Below are positions 9,614 to 18,147 of a stretch of 64,000 bases of DNA, one piece after another; position 1 is the first letter of the stretch; every line of letters begins with the position of its first letter. The notes beneath the pieces are model-generated. The model had not been told where the DNA came from and made no database searches. It was given only the letters and a program-made list of their open reading frames with translations. This DNA comes from Halocatena pleomorpha (lineage in GTDB: Archaea; Halobacteriota; Halobacteria; Halobacteriales; Haloarculaceae). The position numbers and the translations under genes were made by a program. Where the stretch lies: positions 1 to 64,000 of the forward strand of contig NZ_RRCH01000019.1 of assembly GCF_003862495.1 (NCBI RefSeq), in the 5' to 3' direction.

Positions 9614-11037
9614 CTGTCGAGTTGGTCACTGACGATCCGATCGGCGTGTTTGATGAACGCCGCTTGCTGTCCGATGGGGATCGTCGCTCCGGCTGCGACA
9701 TCGTGCCCACCGCCGTCACCGCCGACGGCGCTGCTAGCGCGTTGCATAACGACCGAGAGATCGAGTCCTCGGTCAACGAGCGCGTGGCTCCCGCGAGCGG
9801 ACACTTTCGTCTCCGTCTCGCTTTTCTCGGCAAACGCGACGATCGGCCGGCCACGGTCGACGTTCTCGGCACCGAGCGCCATTCCCGCAACGATTCCCAC
9901 AATGGTCTCGCGGATCCGCGTCCCGGCGTCGAACCATTGGATGTGAGTCTCAGTAGTGACCCCCTCCGTTTTCACCAACTGCAACCCCTCCGAGATGTTC
10001 CGGCGGTGGGTCTCTAACAGCGTGCGTGCCCGGTCAAGCGCTGCGTCACGGTTGCCGAGACAGACGGCAAGCCCGACATCAGCCCGATCGTATCGCGCCG
10101 TCGCGTTGAGTAGCGTTGAAAACTCACTGGCGTCGCGGAGTTCGGTGCCAGCGGGTTCGGCCACCAACGTGTACGTCGTGGCGACGAGATCCTCGATCGA
10201 GTCCGGTCCGACACCCCGCTTGAGTGCGCACTCGACGAGCGCACTCACCACGGTTTGGCGCTCCTCGCCCGACAGATCGACCCACGTTCGCCACTCACCG
10301 TCCTGTTTCAGGTCGATCGCTAATCCCGAGAGCAACTCGACGCTCCCGCGCTGATCGTTGGTGATACCAGGAATATACACCGCGTTCGAGTATTCGAGCA
10401 GTTTGGGCAGCGGTCGGGTCTGTCGGCCGTACAGCGCGAGATCGGACTGTTCCTCCAGCACCCCCGCCTCGATCCCCTCTGCAACGATCGCGCGGTTCGC
10501 CCCGGTGAGTTCGCCGTCAGTGTCCTGCATATCTCCAACCGCGCCGACGACCGCGAGCGCAGCGAGATCCCGGTTGTCGGTGTCGTTGGTTTCGAGTGCC
10601 CGCGCGAGCGTGTAGCTCGCGCCCGCACCCGAGAGTTCGCTCGCCCCGTCGATCCCCACTAACAGCGGGTTCAAATGGTACTCGGTCTCGGCGTCCGCCG
10701 GTTGGTGGTGGTCTGCGATCACCGGCGTGAATGTGTTCTTGTGCTCCGTAATGAGATCGAGCTGCCCGCTGCCGAAATCGGTGAATAACACCGTGTCGTG
10801 ACCGGTTGCCGCGATCGCGGTGATCGCATCGGCGTCGAGTTGGTTTTCGAACGCCGTTTCGAAGGGGATTCCCGCCCGTTCGAGGGCACGCGCAGCGATC
10901 GCCGCGCTGGTGAGTCCATCAGCGTCGATGTGAGAAACGAGCAACACCTCCGAGGCGTCACGCAGCCGCGTTGCACACGCGAGCGCGCGGTCTTCGAGTT
11001 CCGGGACGGGTACGGGTAGATCGGCCGTGGTTGTCAT
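9610..11037 (-). CDS. RecJ-like DHH-family single-strand exonuclease
   Basis: A 475-residue DHH phosphoesterase. It has the motif I strand VSHIDADGLTSAAIA, motif II LFTDFGSGQ, the namesake VIADHHQPAD, and motif IV around VGAVGDMQD. The C-terminal DHHA1-type domain is seen in the GGGDGGGHDVAAGATIP stretch (the GGGH element, here SAVGGDGGGHDVAAGA). Haloarchaea encode several RecJ homologues that act in DNA repair and replication-fork processing; which paralogue this is cannot be told. The ATG at 11037 (MTTTADLPVPVPELEDRA) is chosen over an in-frame ATG five codons upstream. It ends head-on against phoD. Confidence 0.88.
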   Translation of the reverse strand: MTTTADLPVPVPELEDRALACATRLRDASEVLLVSHIDADGLTSAAIAARALERAGIPFETAFENQLDADAITAIAATGHDTVLFTDFGSGQLDLITEHKNTFTPVIADHHQPADAETEYHLNPLLVGIDGASELSGAGASYTLARALETNDTDNRDLAALAVVGAVGDMQDTDGELTGANRAIVAEGIEAGVLEEQSDLALYGRQTRPLPKLLEYSNAVYIPGITNDQRGSVELLSGLAIDLKQDGEWRTWVDLSGEERQTVVSALVECALKRGVGPDSIEDLVATTYTLVAEPAGTELRDASEFSTLLNATARYDRADVGLAVCLGNRDAALDRARTLLETHRRNISEGLQLVKTEGVTTETHIQWFDAGTRIRETIVGIVAGMALGAENVDRGRPIVAFAEKSETETKVSARGSHALVDRGLDLSVVMQRASSAVGGDGGGHDVAAGATIPIGQQAAFIKHADRIVSDQLDS

Positions 11038-11116
11038 ACCACTGTCTCCCACGGTGTTCCCTGATAAAGCACTGCACGAGGATGCTCGTCCGGACGGAGT
11101 GCAGACGCGCGATGGC

Positions 11117-11848
11117 TCATACGCGTTCGCTCAGCCGGTCGACGACAGTTCTGGCAAGCGCTTCGAAGTCGGCACGGTCGGAAACGACATCGACATCGAT
11201 TCCGGCGTTCTCGGCGGTCCGTTGGGTCGGCGGGCCGATCGCGCCGATGACCGCATCACCAAGTCCATCGATCGCCGTCTCTCGCAACCCCCGCTCGCTC
11301 GCAGCGTCGAGGAAGTGGTCGACGGTGAGCGATGAGGTGAACAACACGGCGTCGATCTCGCCGGTCGCAGCCAACTCGGTCGAGACGCCCGCTCGTGGCG
11401 GTCTGGTGAGCCGGTACAGTACCGTTTCATGGACGTACGCACCGGCGTCTTCGAGTCCGTCGGTGAGCACCGGGGAACCGTGATCGCTTCTGGCTACGTC
11501 GACGCGCGCGCCATCGACACGGTCCGAAAGCGCAGCGACCAGCCCAGACGACGTGAACTGATCGGGAATGATATCGACCGAGTAGCCGTATGCACGGAGG
11601 CTGTCGGCGGTGCTCGATCCGATTGCACAGACGGCCCCCGGCGGCGTCCAGCCGGCGTGGGCAGCGAGTTCGACCCCGGTTTTGCTCGTGAGCACCGTAT
11701 AATCGGCGTCCGATCGCGGAATCGCGTCGGTCGGCTCGACAGCGAGCATCGGATCGGGAACCGGCTCGGTTCCCAGTTCCTCCAACAGCTCGACAGCCTG
11801 CGTCAGACGGGCGTCGTCCGGACGGAACACCCCTACTGAGACCGTCAT
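11117..11848 (-). CDS. hemD: Uroporphyrinogen-III synthase
   Basis: A 243-residue HemD that cyclises hydroxymethylbilane to uroporphyrinogen III with D-ring inversion. HemD sequences diverge, but the two-lobe pattern is clear: FRPDDARLTQAVELLEELG with PMLAVEP at the start, YTVLTSKTGVELAAH in the first lobe, AVCAIGSSTADSLRAYGY at the hinge, DAVLFTSSLTVDHFLDAA and AVIGAIGPPTQRTAENAGI in the second. The start codon overlaps the stop of cobA (ATGA), placing it last in a hemC-cobA-hemD operon, which strongly supports the assignment. Confidence 0.92.
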   Translation of the reverse strand: MTVSVGVFRPDDARLTQAVELLEELGTEPVPDPMLAVEPTDAIPRSDADYTVLTSKTGVELAAHAGWTPPGAVCAIGSSTADSLRAYGYSVDIIPDQFTSSGLVAALSDRVDGARVDVARSDHGSPVLTDGLEDAGAYVHETVLYRLTRPPRAGVSTELAATGEIDAVLFTSSLTVDHFLDAASERGLRETAIDGLGDAVIGAIGPPTQRTAENAGIDVDVVSDRADFEALARTVVDRLSERV

Positions 11849-12669
11849 CGATCATCACCGCTAGACTGTCGGTCGGTCGAATCGTTTCGCAGGAATTCAC
11901 GCACCTGTTGTCGCGTGCCAGCGACTGTTCCGATGACTGTGATCGCTGGTGGTTCGATCCCGTCCTGATCACGCACGTCGACAGCGGTTTCGAGCGTACC
12001 ACACGCGATCCGTTGGGTCGGCCACGTGGCACGCTCAACGAGTGCAATCGGCGTATCCGGGTCCATTCCCGCTTCGAGCAGCGCGTCGGTGTACTCCGGA
12101 AGCTTGCCAACGCCCATCAACACGACAATCGTTCCGTCGGTAGCAGCGAGCGCTTCCCAGTTGACCGCCGAATCGTCTTTGGTCGGGTCCTCGTGACCGG
12201 TCACGAACGAGACCGACGAGGCGTGATCGCGGTGGGTGAGCGGCACGCCAGCCACGCCCGGTCCAGCGACGGCGGAGCTGACACCCGGTACCACCTCGAA
12301 CGGAACGCTGTGCGACGCGAGATACGTCGCTTCTTCACCGCCGCGTCCGAACACGAACGGATCGCCGCCTTTGAGCCGCACAACTGTCTTGCCCGCTCGG
12401 GCGAGTTCGACCATCCGCTGGTTCGTGTACGCTTGGGTGGTGCGATCGCCGCCAGCGCGCTTTCCGACATCTTCACACGCCTCCGCCGGGAGCTGATCGA
12501 GGATTTTCGGTCCGGGAAGCTTGTCGTGGAGGATCACGTCCGCTGATTCGACGAGGCGCCTGGCCTTGACGGTCATGAGATCGGGATCGCCCGGGCCGCT
12601 CCCGACGAGATACACCCGACCGACCGAGTCGTCCGGATCGGACTCTGTGGGGAGATCAGTGGTCATCAT
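11845..12669 (-). CDS. cobA: Uroporphyrinogen-III C-methyltransferase (SUMT)
   Basis: SAM-dependent enzyme that methylates uroporphyrinogen III twice to precorrin-2, the branch point to sirohaem and cobalamin. The family is recognised by VYLVGSGPGDPDLMTVKA, the LKGGDPFVFGRGGEE motif, VVPGVSSAVAGPGVAGVPLTHR and TIVVLMGVGKL. It is a stand-alone SUMT without the CysG N-terminal dehydrogenase. The start sits inside the hemC stop (ATGATGA; ATG at 12669 or 12666), and the stop overlaps the hemD start, so all three genes should be translated from one message. A longer frame to 12735 was rejected because it runs into hemC. Confidence 0.94.
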   Translation of the reverse strand: MMTTDLPTESDPDDSVGRVYLVGSGPGDPDLMTVKARRLVESADVILHDKLPGPKILDQLPAEACEDVGKRAGGDRTTQAYTNQRMVELARAGKTVVRLKGGDPFVFGRGGEEATYLASHSVPFEVVPGVSSAVAGPGVAGVPLTHRDHASSVSFVTGHEDPTKDDSAVNWEALAATDGTIVVLMGVGKLPEYTDALLEAGMDPDTPIALVERATWPTQRIACGTLETAVDVRDQDGIEPPAITVIGTVAGTRQQVREFLRNDSTDRQSSGDDR

Positions 12670-13751
12670 TCCTGTCGAGATGGAGACGGTGATGGTTCCT
12701 CTGTGGCCTGTTCGATGAGTTGTGCAGCACCGCACTCACGGAGATCGGCCGCAAACTCCCGTGCAGCCGACGGGTGGTTCTCAACCGGCAGATCTCGCGT
12801 TTCCGCGATCTCTTCGGTGCCGTCGCGGCTGAGAACACGAACCACGGTGTTGACGTACTCGCCCCGAAGCCGAGCGTACACGCCGATCGGAGCGACACAG
12901 CCACCACCGAGTTCCGCGAGAATCGACCGTTCGACAGTCGATGTGATCCGCGTTTGAGCGTGATCGAGTGTGTCGTGGATCGTCTCGGCGTTCTCTTCAA
13001 GGGCGGTGACAGCGATCACCCCTTGGGCTGGTGCCGGGACGAACTCCACTGGTGACAACTGCTGATAGTCGATATGGTGGGCAATACCGGATCGTTGGAG
13101 TCCGGCCTCCGCGAGTACGATCGCGTCGTACTCGGTGTCTACCTCGCGTTCGAGCGCGCGGCGCTCGATCGGTGACAACGACTCGAACCACTCCTGTGCG
13201 TCATCACCGTCATCACCACCGTTTTCGTTCTCGTCTGCGTCGAGTCGGTGCTCGTGTTCGCGCTGGAGCGCGGGAGCGAGCAGTTTTTCAACGCGCGTGT
13301 CGACGTTGCCGCGGAGCGGCGTCACCGTCAGATCGGGACGGTCAGCCAACAGTTGGGCCGTTCGCCGGAGGCTCGACGTGCCGACGACCGCTCCGGACGG
13401 AAGTTCCGAAAGCGTTCGGTTATTGGGCGTGAGAAGCACGTCGTTCGGCAGTGCACGCTCGGGCAGCCCAGCGACGACAAGCTCCTCGGGAACCTCCGTC
13501 GGCATGTCCTTCATCGAATGGACGGCGCCGTCGAGTTCACCGGCCATCACCTTTTCATCGAGGCTGCGGACGAACGCACCCGTTTGTCCCAGCCGATGAA
13601 TCAGTTCGTCTCGGATCTGATCCCCCCTCGTCTCAACTTCGACGAGTTCGACCGACCGCCGACGGGTTTCGAGCGCGGATTTCACCGCATTCGCCTGCCG
13701 GCGCGCGAGCGACGACCCCCGCGTCGCTAACCGGACCGTGCGTGTGCTCAT
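12666..13751 (-). CDS. hemC: Hydroxymethylbilane synthase (porphobilinogen deaminase)
   Basis: A 361-residue HemC that condenses four porphobilinogen units. Seen are RLATRGSSLARRQA at the N-terminus, AVHSMKDMPTEVP (catalytic Asp82 region), GTSSLRRTAQLL, RGNVDTRVEKL, and LGGGCVAPIG with Cys285, the attachment point of the dipyrromethane cofactor. An acidic, low-complexity insertion (about residues 165-188, DADENENGGDDGDDAQ) interrupts the middle domain and makes the protein somewhat longer than bacterial HemC. It is the first gene of the hemC-cobA-hemD operon. Confidence 0.94.
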   Translation of the reverse strand: MSTRTVRLATRGSSLARRQANAVKSALETRRRSVELVEVETRGDQIRDELIHRLGQTGAFVRSLDEKVMAGELDGAVHSMKDMPTEVPEELVVAGLPERALPNDVLLTPNNRTLSELPSGAVVGTSSLRRTAQLLADRPDLTVTPLRGNVDTRVEKLLAPALQREHEHRLDADENENGGDDGDDAQEWFESLSPIERRALEREVDTEYDAIVLAEAGLQRSGIAHHIDYQQLSPVEFVPAPAQGVIAVTALEENAETIHDTLDHAQTRITSTVERSILAELGGGCVAPIGVYARLRGEYVNTVVRVLSRDGTEEIAETRDLPVENHPSAAREFAADLRECGAAQLIEQATEEPSPSPSRQE

Positions 13752-13810
13752 TGTATACCTACATTCCGATTCCGGGCGTGAAAAGGAGTTCTATCTTTAA
13801 ACAGCGAGAG

Positions 13811-13842
13811 AATCCCGCCGTTCACGGCGGGGAGGATGTCAC
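13811..13842. repeat. IS200/IS605-type right-end hairpin remnant
   Basis: CCCGCCG-TTCA-CGGCGGG is a perfect 7-bp stem with a 4-base loop, followed by GGAGGATGTCA. This hairpin plus tail matches, from memory, the right end (and end of the guide-RNA scaffold) of haloarchaeal tnpB-type elements. No tnpB or tnpA is left beside it. It lies between the hemC promoter side and the hemL stop. Confidence 0.55.
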
Positions 13843-13866
13843 GCTGGATGATATTGGATTCAGTCG

Positions 13867-15207
13867 TCACTCGAAGAATGCTTTGTACGCTTCGAGGGTG
13901 TCTTCGATGTCCGCCTCGGTGTGTGCGTAGCTAACGAACTGGCTTTCGAACTGGTTCGGGGTGAGGAAGACGCCTTGCTCTTTCATCGCCGGCCAGAACA
14001 GCCGTTCCCACCGATCGGTCTCGCCACGGCGCACGTCCGCGCCGTTTTTAGGACACTCCGAGAAGCGGGGACACGCCCGATCCTGTTGGCAGCCGTCTAC
14101 GCACTCTCCACCTTGAACCGGGGAGTCTGCCCGCGTGAAGACGGTTTTGAACATGCTGTCGGTACCGACGACGGTGTACTCCGGGGCGCGGTCGGCAAGG
14201 ATGTCCCGGATGCCACCCCGGAGTTGTCGACCCAGCGCGTTCACGTGGTCGTACACGTCGTTTTCGGCCACGAATTCGAGGGTCGCTAGTCCTGCGGCCA
14301 TCGTGACGGGGTGGCCCGAGAACGTGCCGGACTGGAACACGTCGCCAGACGGCGTGAACTGCTCGATGATCTCGGTGCGGCCGCCGATCGCGCCGACCGG
14401 GAATCCCCCGCCGACGATCTTGCCGAACGTCGTGATGTCGGGCAATACGCCGAGTTTTCCCTGTGCACACTGAAGCCCGCCTACACGAAAGCCGGTGATG
14501 ACCTCATCGAAGATGAGCAACGCGCCGATCTCATCGCACAGTTCCCGCACCGTTTGGTGGTAGTCGTCGGTCGGTGCGACGATGCCGGTGTTGCCGAGCA
14601 TCGGCTCCGTGATGACGGCTGCAACGTCGTCGCCGTGCTCTGAGAGCACTGCACGGAGTCGGTCCTCGTCGTTGAACGGAACGGGTAACGTGTGCTTGGT
14701 GAACGACTCGGGGATCCCCGGCGTCGAGGGGGTCGGATCCTCGGCGTCGCCCGCCACCAGCGTTGAGGGCTGTGCGCCGTGGTAGCCGCCCGAAATGACG
14801 ACGATCTTGTCTCGGCCCGTGTAGCCCCGCGCCAACCGGATCGCTGACACGGTCGCCTCGGTCCCGCTGTTGACGAACCGAACCATCTCGACGCTGGGTA
14901 CGTTCCGGGTGACGAATTCCGCCAACTCGATTTCGATCTCGGTCGGTGCGCCGTACATCGGACCCTCGCTCGCCGTCGACTGGATCGCTGCCTGCACGGG
15001 TTCGGGCAAGGAGTGGCCGAGCAACAACGGCCCATACCCCATCACGTAGTCAACGTACCGGTTGCCGTCCGCGTCGATAACGTGGGCACCGTCGCCGCGC
15101 TGGACGAAAAACGGGTAGGGCTGGATCGCACGCACTGAGGAGTTCACGCCTCCCGGAATCACCGAGAGGGCGCGGTCGTACAGCGTCCGAGAACGCTCGT
15201 GGTTCAT
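13867..15207 (-). CDS. hemL: Glutamate-1-semialdehyde 2,1-aminomutase
   Basis: A 446-residue class III PLP aminotransferase that makes 5-aminolevulinate in the C5 haem pathway. Signatures are [49 protein letters not shown] (Asp234 for PLP) and [17 protein letters not shown] with the Schiff-base lysine at 263. A Cys-rich segment near the C-terminus (Cys369, 373, 379, 385) is absent from bacterial HemL and could bind a metal. I believe it occurs in other haloarchaeal HemL. The ATG at 15207 is preferred to one 13 codons upstream, since the core begins [14 protein letters not shown]. An 8-bp stem-loop directly abuts this start. Confidence 0.94.
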   Translation of the reverse strand: MNHERSRTLYDRALSVIPGGVNSSVRAIQPYPFFVQRGDGAHVIDADGNRYVDYVMGYGPLLLGHSLPEPVQAAIQSTASEGPMYGAPTEIEIELAEFVTRNVPSVEMVRFVNSGTEATVSAIRLARGYTGRDKIVVISGGYHGAQPSTLVAGDAEDPTPSTPGIPESFTKHTLPVPFNDEDRLRAVLSEHGDDVAAVITEPMLGNTGIVAPTDDYHQTVRELCDEIGALLIFDEVITGFRVGGLQCAQGKLGVLPDITTFGKIVGGGFPVGAIGGRTEIIEQFTPSGDVFQSGTFSGHPVTMAAGLATLEFVAENDVYDHVNALGRQLRGGIRDILADRAPEYTVVGTDSMFKTVFTRADSPVQGGECVDGCQQDRACPRFSECPKNGADVRRGETDRWERLFWPAMKEQGVFLTPNQFESQFVSYAHTEADIEDTLEAYKAFFE

Positions 15208-15227
15208 AACCGGGCATTCGCCCGGTT
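15208..15227 (-). promoter_or_regulatory. Stem-loop abutting the hemL start codon
   Basis: AACCGGGC-ATTC-GCCCGGTT is a perfect 8-bp GC-rich inverted repeat with a 4-base loop. It ends one base before the hemL ATG on the minus strand. In RNA it would occlude any ribosome-binding site; in DNA it could be a dimeric operator. If the downstream ATG is not the true start, it would fall within the coding N-terminus instead. Confidence 0.5.
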
Positions 15228-15708
15228 TCCTCAAAGGTGTTACCACCCTGGTTCTACCAGGCGGGTAGTGGGAGATGTATGGATTCCCAGCCTCTGGAGG
15301 GTGGGAATACGCCAGTTCCGACTCGTGAAAGCCGCCACTTCAGGACACGACCGAGTAGTCCGTGAAACTGCTACAGCGTTCAGCCAGAACAGCAGCGATC
15401 GGTGGCTGCTCAGTTGGAACATCCTTATACATTCTCTCGGTTGACCTAGATCAGATAGTCGATTATGTATATATTCTTAGGAATGATACTATATATCATA
15501 TATAATTCCTGTGTCATTAGTACATGTTATCGAATAATTACTCATTACCAGTAGTAATTCACAGTGTAGTCAGATTGACTTGCTTCGTTTTTGCTTGGGT
15601 TAGATGTCTTTACTAGATAGCTACCGAAACCACACACTATCAGTACATATTTTCCCGAGGTGCTGAGATACCATTACATTTACTTGTTCTGTTATTCTAT
15701 ATCAGACT
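15228..15708. other. Gene-free stretch with further stem-loops, becoming strongly AT-rich
   Basis: Two hairpins occur at the left: CCTGG-TTCTA-CCAGG (15247-15261), and TTCCCA/TGGGAA with CCTC/GAGG (15284-15307). The second resembles tnpB-type element ends. From about 15430 onward the sequence is very AT-rich, unlike the haem genes, and it forms the left edge of an accessory island. No open frame with convincing coding character was seen. Confidence 0.5.
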
Positions 15709-15984
15709 ATGTTCGAAGATTGGAAAGGGAAGATTATATTTGGGGTGGAATCTATAATTCTTGTATTGTTATTTGGGACTGTATTTAATTATATTCTACA
15801 GCCATTTTTAGCAAGTATTCATCCAATATTTACTCCTCAGCATGTTCCGATTGAAAATAGATCTTTCCGGGGGCCAGACACTCCTGCTGGAGCAGCAGGG
15901 TATCTACTAGCTGGAATATGCTTTTATATTTATTCTACTATAAAATATAAAATATATGACTACATTTCCAGTATTAGAAGATGA
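15709..15984 (+). CDS. Small AT-rich membrane protein, possible immunity protein
   Basis: A 91-residue protein with two predicted membrane segments: IILVLLFGTVFNYILQPFL (about residues 16-34), and AAGYLLAGICFYIYSTI (about 62-78). The codon usage is A/T-rich, unlike neighbouring genes, suggesting recent acquisition. It converges tail-to-tail with the large toxin-like gene, with 22 bases between the stops. No homologue is recognised. Position beside the toxin C-terminus and the membrane topology make an immunity role conceivable, but classical immunity genes lie downstream on the same strand, so this is speculative. Confidence 0.5.
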   Translation: MFEDWKGKIIFGVESIILVLLFGTVFNYILQPFLASIHPIFTPQHVPIENRSFRGPDTPAGAAGYLLAGICFYIYSTIKYKIYDYISSIRR

Positions 15985-16006
15985 TCTTATGCATCAGATA
16001 TTTGTA

Positions 16007-18049
16007 TTATACAATGCATTTTTGCGGTGGTTTGAACGAATGTTCACCTAATTCGATTGTGCGATTCGCTGCTCCATTCGATGCAGAAATATCTCTACAT
16101 TTCCCGAACAAGAACGTTCTGTATTTCGTCTTTCTTAATTTTTTAATTGTCCGCCTAACTTCTTTTGGAGACCTACTTTTCTTGAGATAGCTAACGAACT
16201 TGAGACTGTATCCATTGTCTACGTAGTATCTGATATCATCAGTTGGAATCTCCTGTTTGCGGAGTTTCACAAGTTGCTCAGTGGTGGCTCCCGTTGCAAC
16301 GGGATTTTGTGCCTTGTAGCCGTCGAGTGGGTTCCGGACGCTGCCCTCGATGGGTCGCTTGATACGGACGGGATACTTGCTGTTCGCGTTTTTGGAGATA
16401 TGGATGATGTCATCGGCGGAGTAGCCCACATCCTTGAGTGTCTCGGCCTGTGAGACCGTGATTTTTGGGTGAGCCTCCTCACCGTGTTTGGCGAGGTAGG
16501 CGAGTTGATCGCCGGAGAACCCTCGACTCGTGAGCTTGTAGGCCACTTTGAGGTTAGCATTGGCTTTGGTGAGGGTATGGATATTCCCTTTTGAGACGCC
16601 GCTTTGGCTGAGTCCTTCGACCTTCCTAAGATCGACCCCTCGCTTAGCAAAGTCATCGATATCAGCGGTTATAAATCCATGTTTATTTACAAGCCGTTTT
16701 ATTCGCTCTTCAGAGTATTTTGTTGTCAGTTCATTCAATCGGCTATCAGAGACACTATCGCTCCGTTTAAACCCTTCGTCGCCATTTTTGGCTGCTGTTC
16801 CGGCTTCGTCGCTGCCTTTTCCGAAGGCGCTCAGAACCAGGTGTTTGGCTTCAGTTGGAGCATTTTTGAGGAACGGTCCCGAGACGAGTTTAAACGCCTC
16901 ATCGGCCGCTGTGGGGAACGCCTTTGCCCATTTTATAGGGGTCCGATAGAGATCCTTCGCATTTTCAAGTGCACCAAGCCCAGGAACGAGACCGACCGCT
17001 TCGATTATCATCCCCGCTGGATCGCCTTTCATCGCGGCTGAGACAAAGTCCCGTACGCCCGTTGCGACATCAAGTCCCGGAACGATCGTTCCGGTTATCC
17101 AGCCTCCGAGATACGATAGTGTTTCGGCCTGATCCATTGGAAACTTACTGCTGGGCATTGCGAGATCTCCCAACGCAACACCGAGGAAGAAATTCCAGGC
17201 CTGTTCTCCTGCCTGATAGATCGTCTGCAAGGGATGGGTCGCAGCATTGCGCAACTTCTGGTAGATATATCCCGGTGCTTTGTTTTTGAACCACTTGAGA
17301 CTGCCAACAACGAAGTCCGTAATGGCCTCTCCAGCGTCATTGAGGGTCTCTTCGGGGTTATTAACGGCATGAGAAAGCCCATCCAAAAGTCCGCCCCCGT
17401 CGTCCTTGTCCGTACTCTTCTGTTTATCCGTTGTTTTTTTACTATGCTGTTGAGACTGTTGCGATTCAGTTGGCGGTGGGGAAGTCTGACCAGCATCACT
17501 ATTCCCTCCGCCACTGTTCACAGGCGTTCCCGCGACATCGGTGCTGGCGTGCACCGTCATTCCGGGACGCAAAGAGCCGCCAGATTCGAGATTAGTGGTA
17601 TCGACAACGATGCTGATACTGACTGGATCGCCGGGAGCAAGCCGCACCGCCTGCCCTTTCGTTTCCATCGCTCTCCCGGAAGTCCCGCGTGTGAACGAGA
17701 CGGCGCCGCTGTCAGTGGCGAGCCAGACTGCCACCGGCTGGGTGCCCTGATTCGTGATCGTGAACACGTTGTTCACCGTCGTTTTCCCGCCAGGATTCAC
17801 ACCGCTGCCGGCCGCATCGGCCATCGAATTGAGCGACACCCGAAGCTTGCCGTTCTGGTAGGTGGCGTAAACACTGTTCTTGCTGTTCTGTGCTGGTTCA
17901 AGCGCGAGATAGCCTGACGCGTCACCGGCGACGTTGACGTTCGCCTGACGCGAGGACTGCAGCGAGGAGAATGCCCCCGTCGCGTAGATCGCGCTCGTGA
18001 TCACCGCAATGGTGAGTACAATGATCGCGTACCGACGTAGTCGATGCAT
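16007..18049 (-). CDS. Secreted multidomain protein: DUF1102-like surface domain plus pre-toxin-like and helical-repeat C-terminus (candidate polymorphic toxin)
   Basis: A 680-residue protein. Residues 1-27 form a signal/membrane anchor (RRYAIIVLTIAVITSAIYA). Residues 35-175 match the haloarchaeal DUF1102/TasA-like beta-sandwich, with ASGYLALEP, GSGVNPGGKTTVNNVFTITN and QGTQPVAVWLATDSG. A Ser/Gln/Lys-rich linker spans about 178-218. Residues 219-395 are Gly/hydrophobic-rich helices with GLDVATGVRDF and EAVGLVPGLGALENAKDL, resembling the pre-toxin segments of polymorphic toxins. From 430 to 635 there are repeated short helices of the form L..xG(F/Y)S.D.(I/L)..(L/I)(S/A)K, for example LTSRGFSGDQLAYLAKHG. 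The last 45 residues are basic with two cysteines. The 3' end is more AT-rich than the 5' end. Toxin activity is inference; a structural surface protein is the alternative. Confidence 0.65.
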   Translation of the reverse strand: MHRLRRYAIIVLTIAVITSAIYATGAFSSLQSSRQANVNVAGDASGYLALEPAQNSKNSVYATYQNGKLRVSLNSMADAAGSGVNPGGKTTVNNVFTITNQGTQPVAVWLATDSGAVSFTRGTSGRAMETKGQAVRLAPGDPVSISIVVDTTNLESGGSLRPGMTVHASTDVAGTPVNSGGGNSDAGQTSPPPTESQQSQQHSKKTTDKQKSTDKDDGGGLLDGLSHAVNNPEETLNDAGEAITDFVVGSLKWFKNKAPGYIYQKLRNAATHPLQTIYQAGEQAWNFFLGVALGDLAMPSSKFPMDQAETLSYLGGWITGTIVPGLDVATGVRDFVSAAMKGDPAGMIIEAVGLVPGLGALENAKDLYRTPIKWAKAFPTAADEAFKLVSGPFLKNAPTEAKHLVLSAFGKGSDEAGTAAKNGDEGFKRSDSVSDSRLNELTTKYSEERIKRLVNKHGFITADIDDFAKRGVDLRKVEGLSQSGVSKGNIHTLTKANANLKVAYKLTSRGFSGDQLAYLAKHGEEAHPKITVSQAETLKDVGYSADDIIHISKNANSKYPVRIKRPIEGSVRNPLDGYKAQNPVATGATTEQLVKLRKQEIPTDDIRYYVDNGYSLKFVSYLKKSRSPKEVRRTIKKLRKTKYRTFLFGKCRDISASNGAANRTIELGEHSFKPPQKCIV

Positions 18050-18127
18050 GGATGGATTGAGTGAGATGGGTGGTGTGTGGTGGTAGAGCCGCGTTCAGCC
18101 GGGGCAACGATCGGTGAAATGCTTACC

Positions 18128-18147
18128 GTTCTTCGCGCACGAAGAAC
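18128..18147. promoter_or_regulatory. 8-bp inverted repeat upstream of the toxin-like gene
   Basis: GTTCTTCG-CGCA-CGAAGAAC, a perfect stem with a 4-base loop, lies about 80 bases before the start of the minus-strand toxin-like gene. It may be an operator or an RNA hairpin in its leader. Confidence 0.4.

Noticed and set aside
13451-13930. Possible tnpB 3' remnant read through the hairpin at 13811
   Set aside because: The frame is mostly antisense to hemC and shows no TnpB zinc-finger or catalytic motif; only the terminal hairpin supports an element relic.
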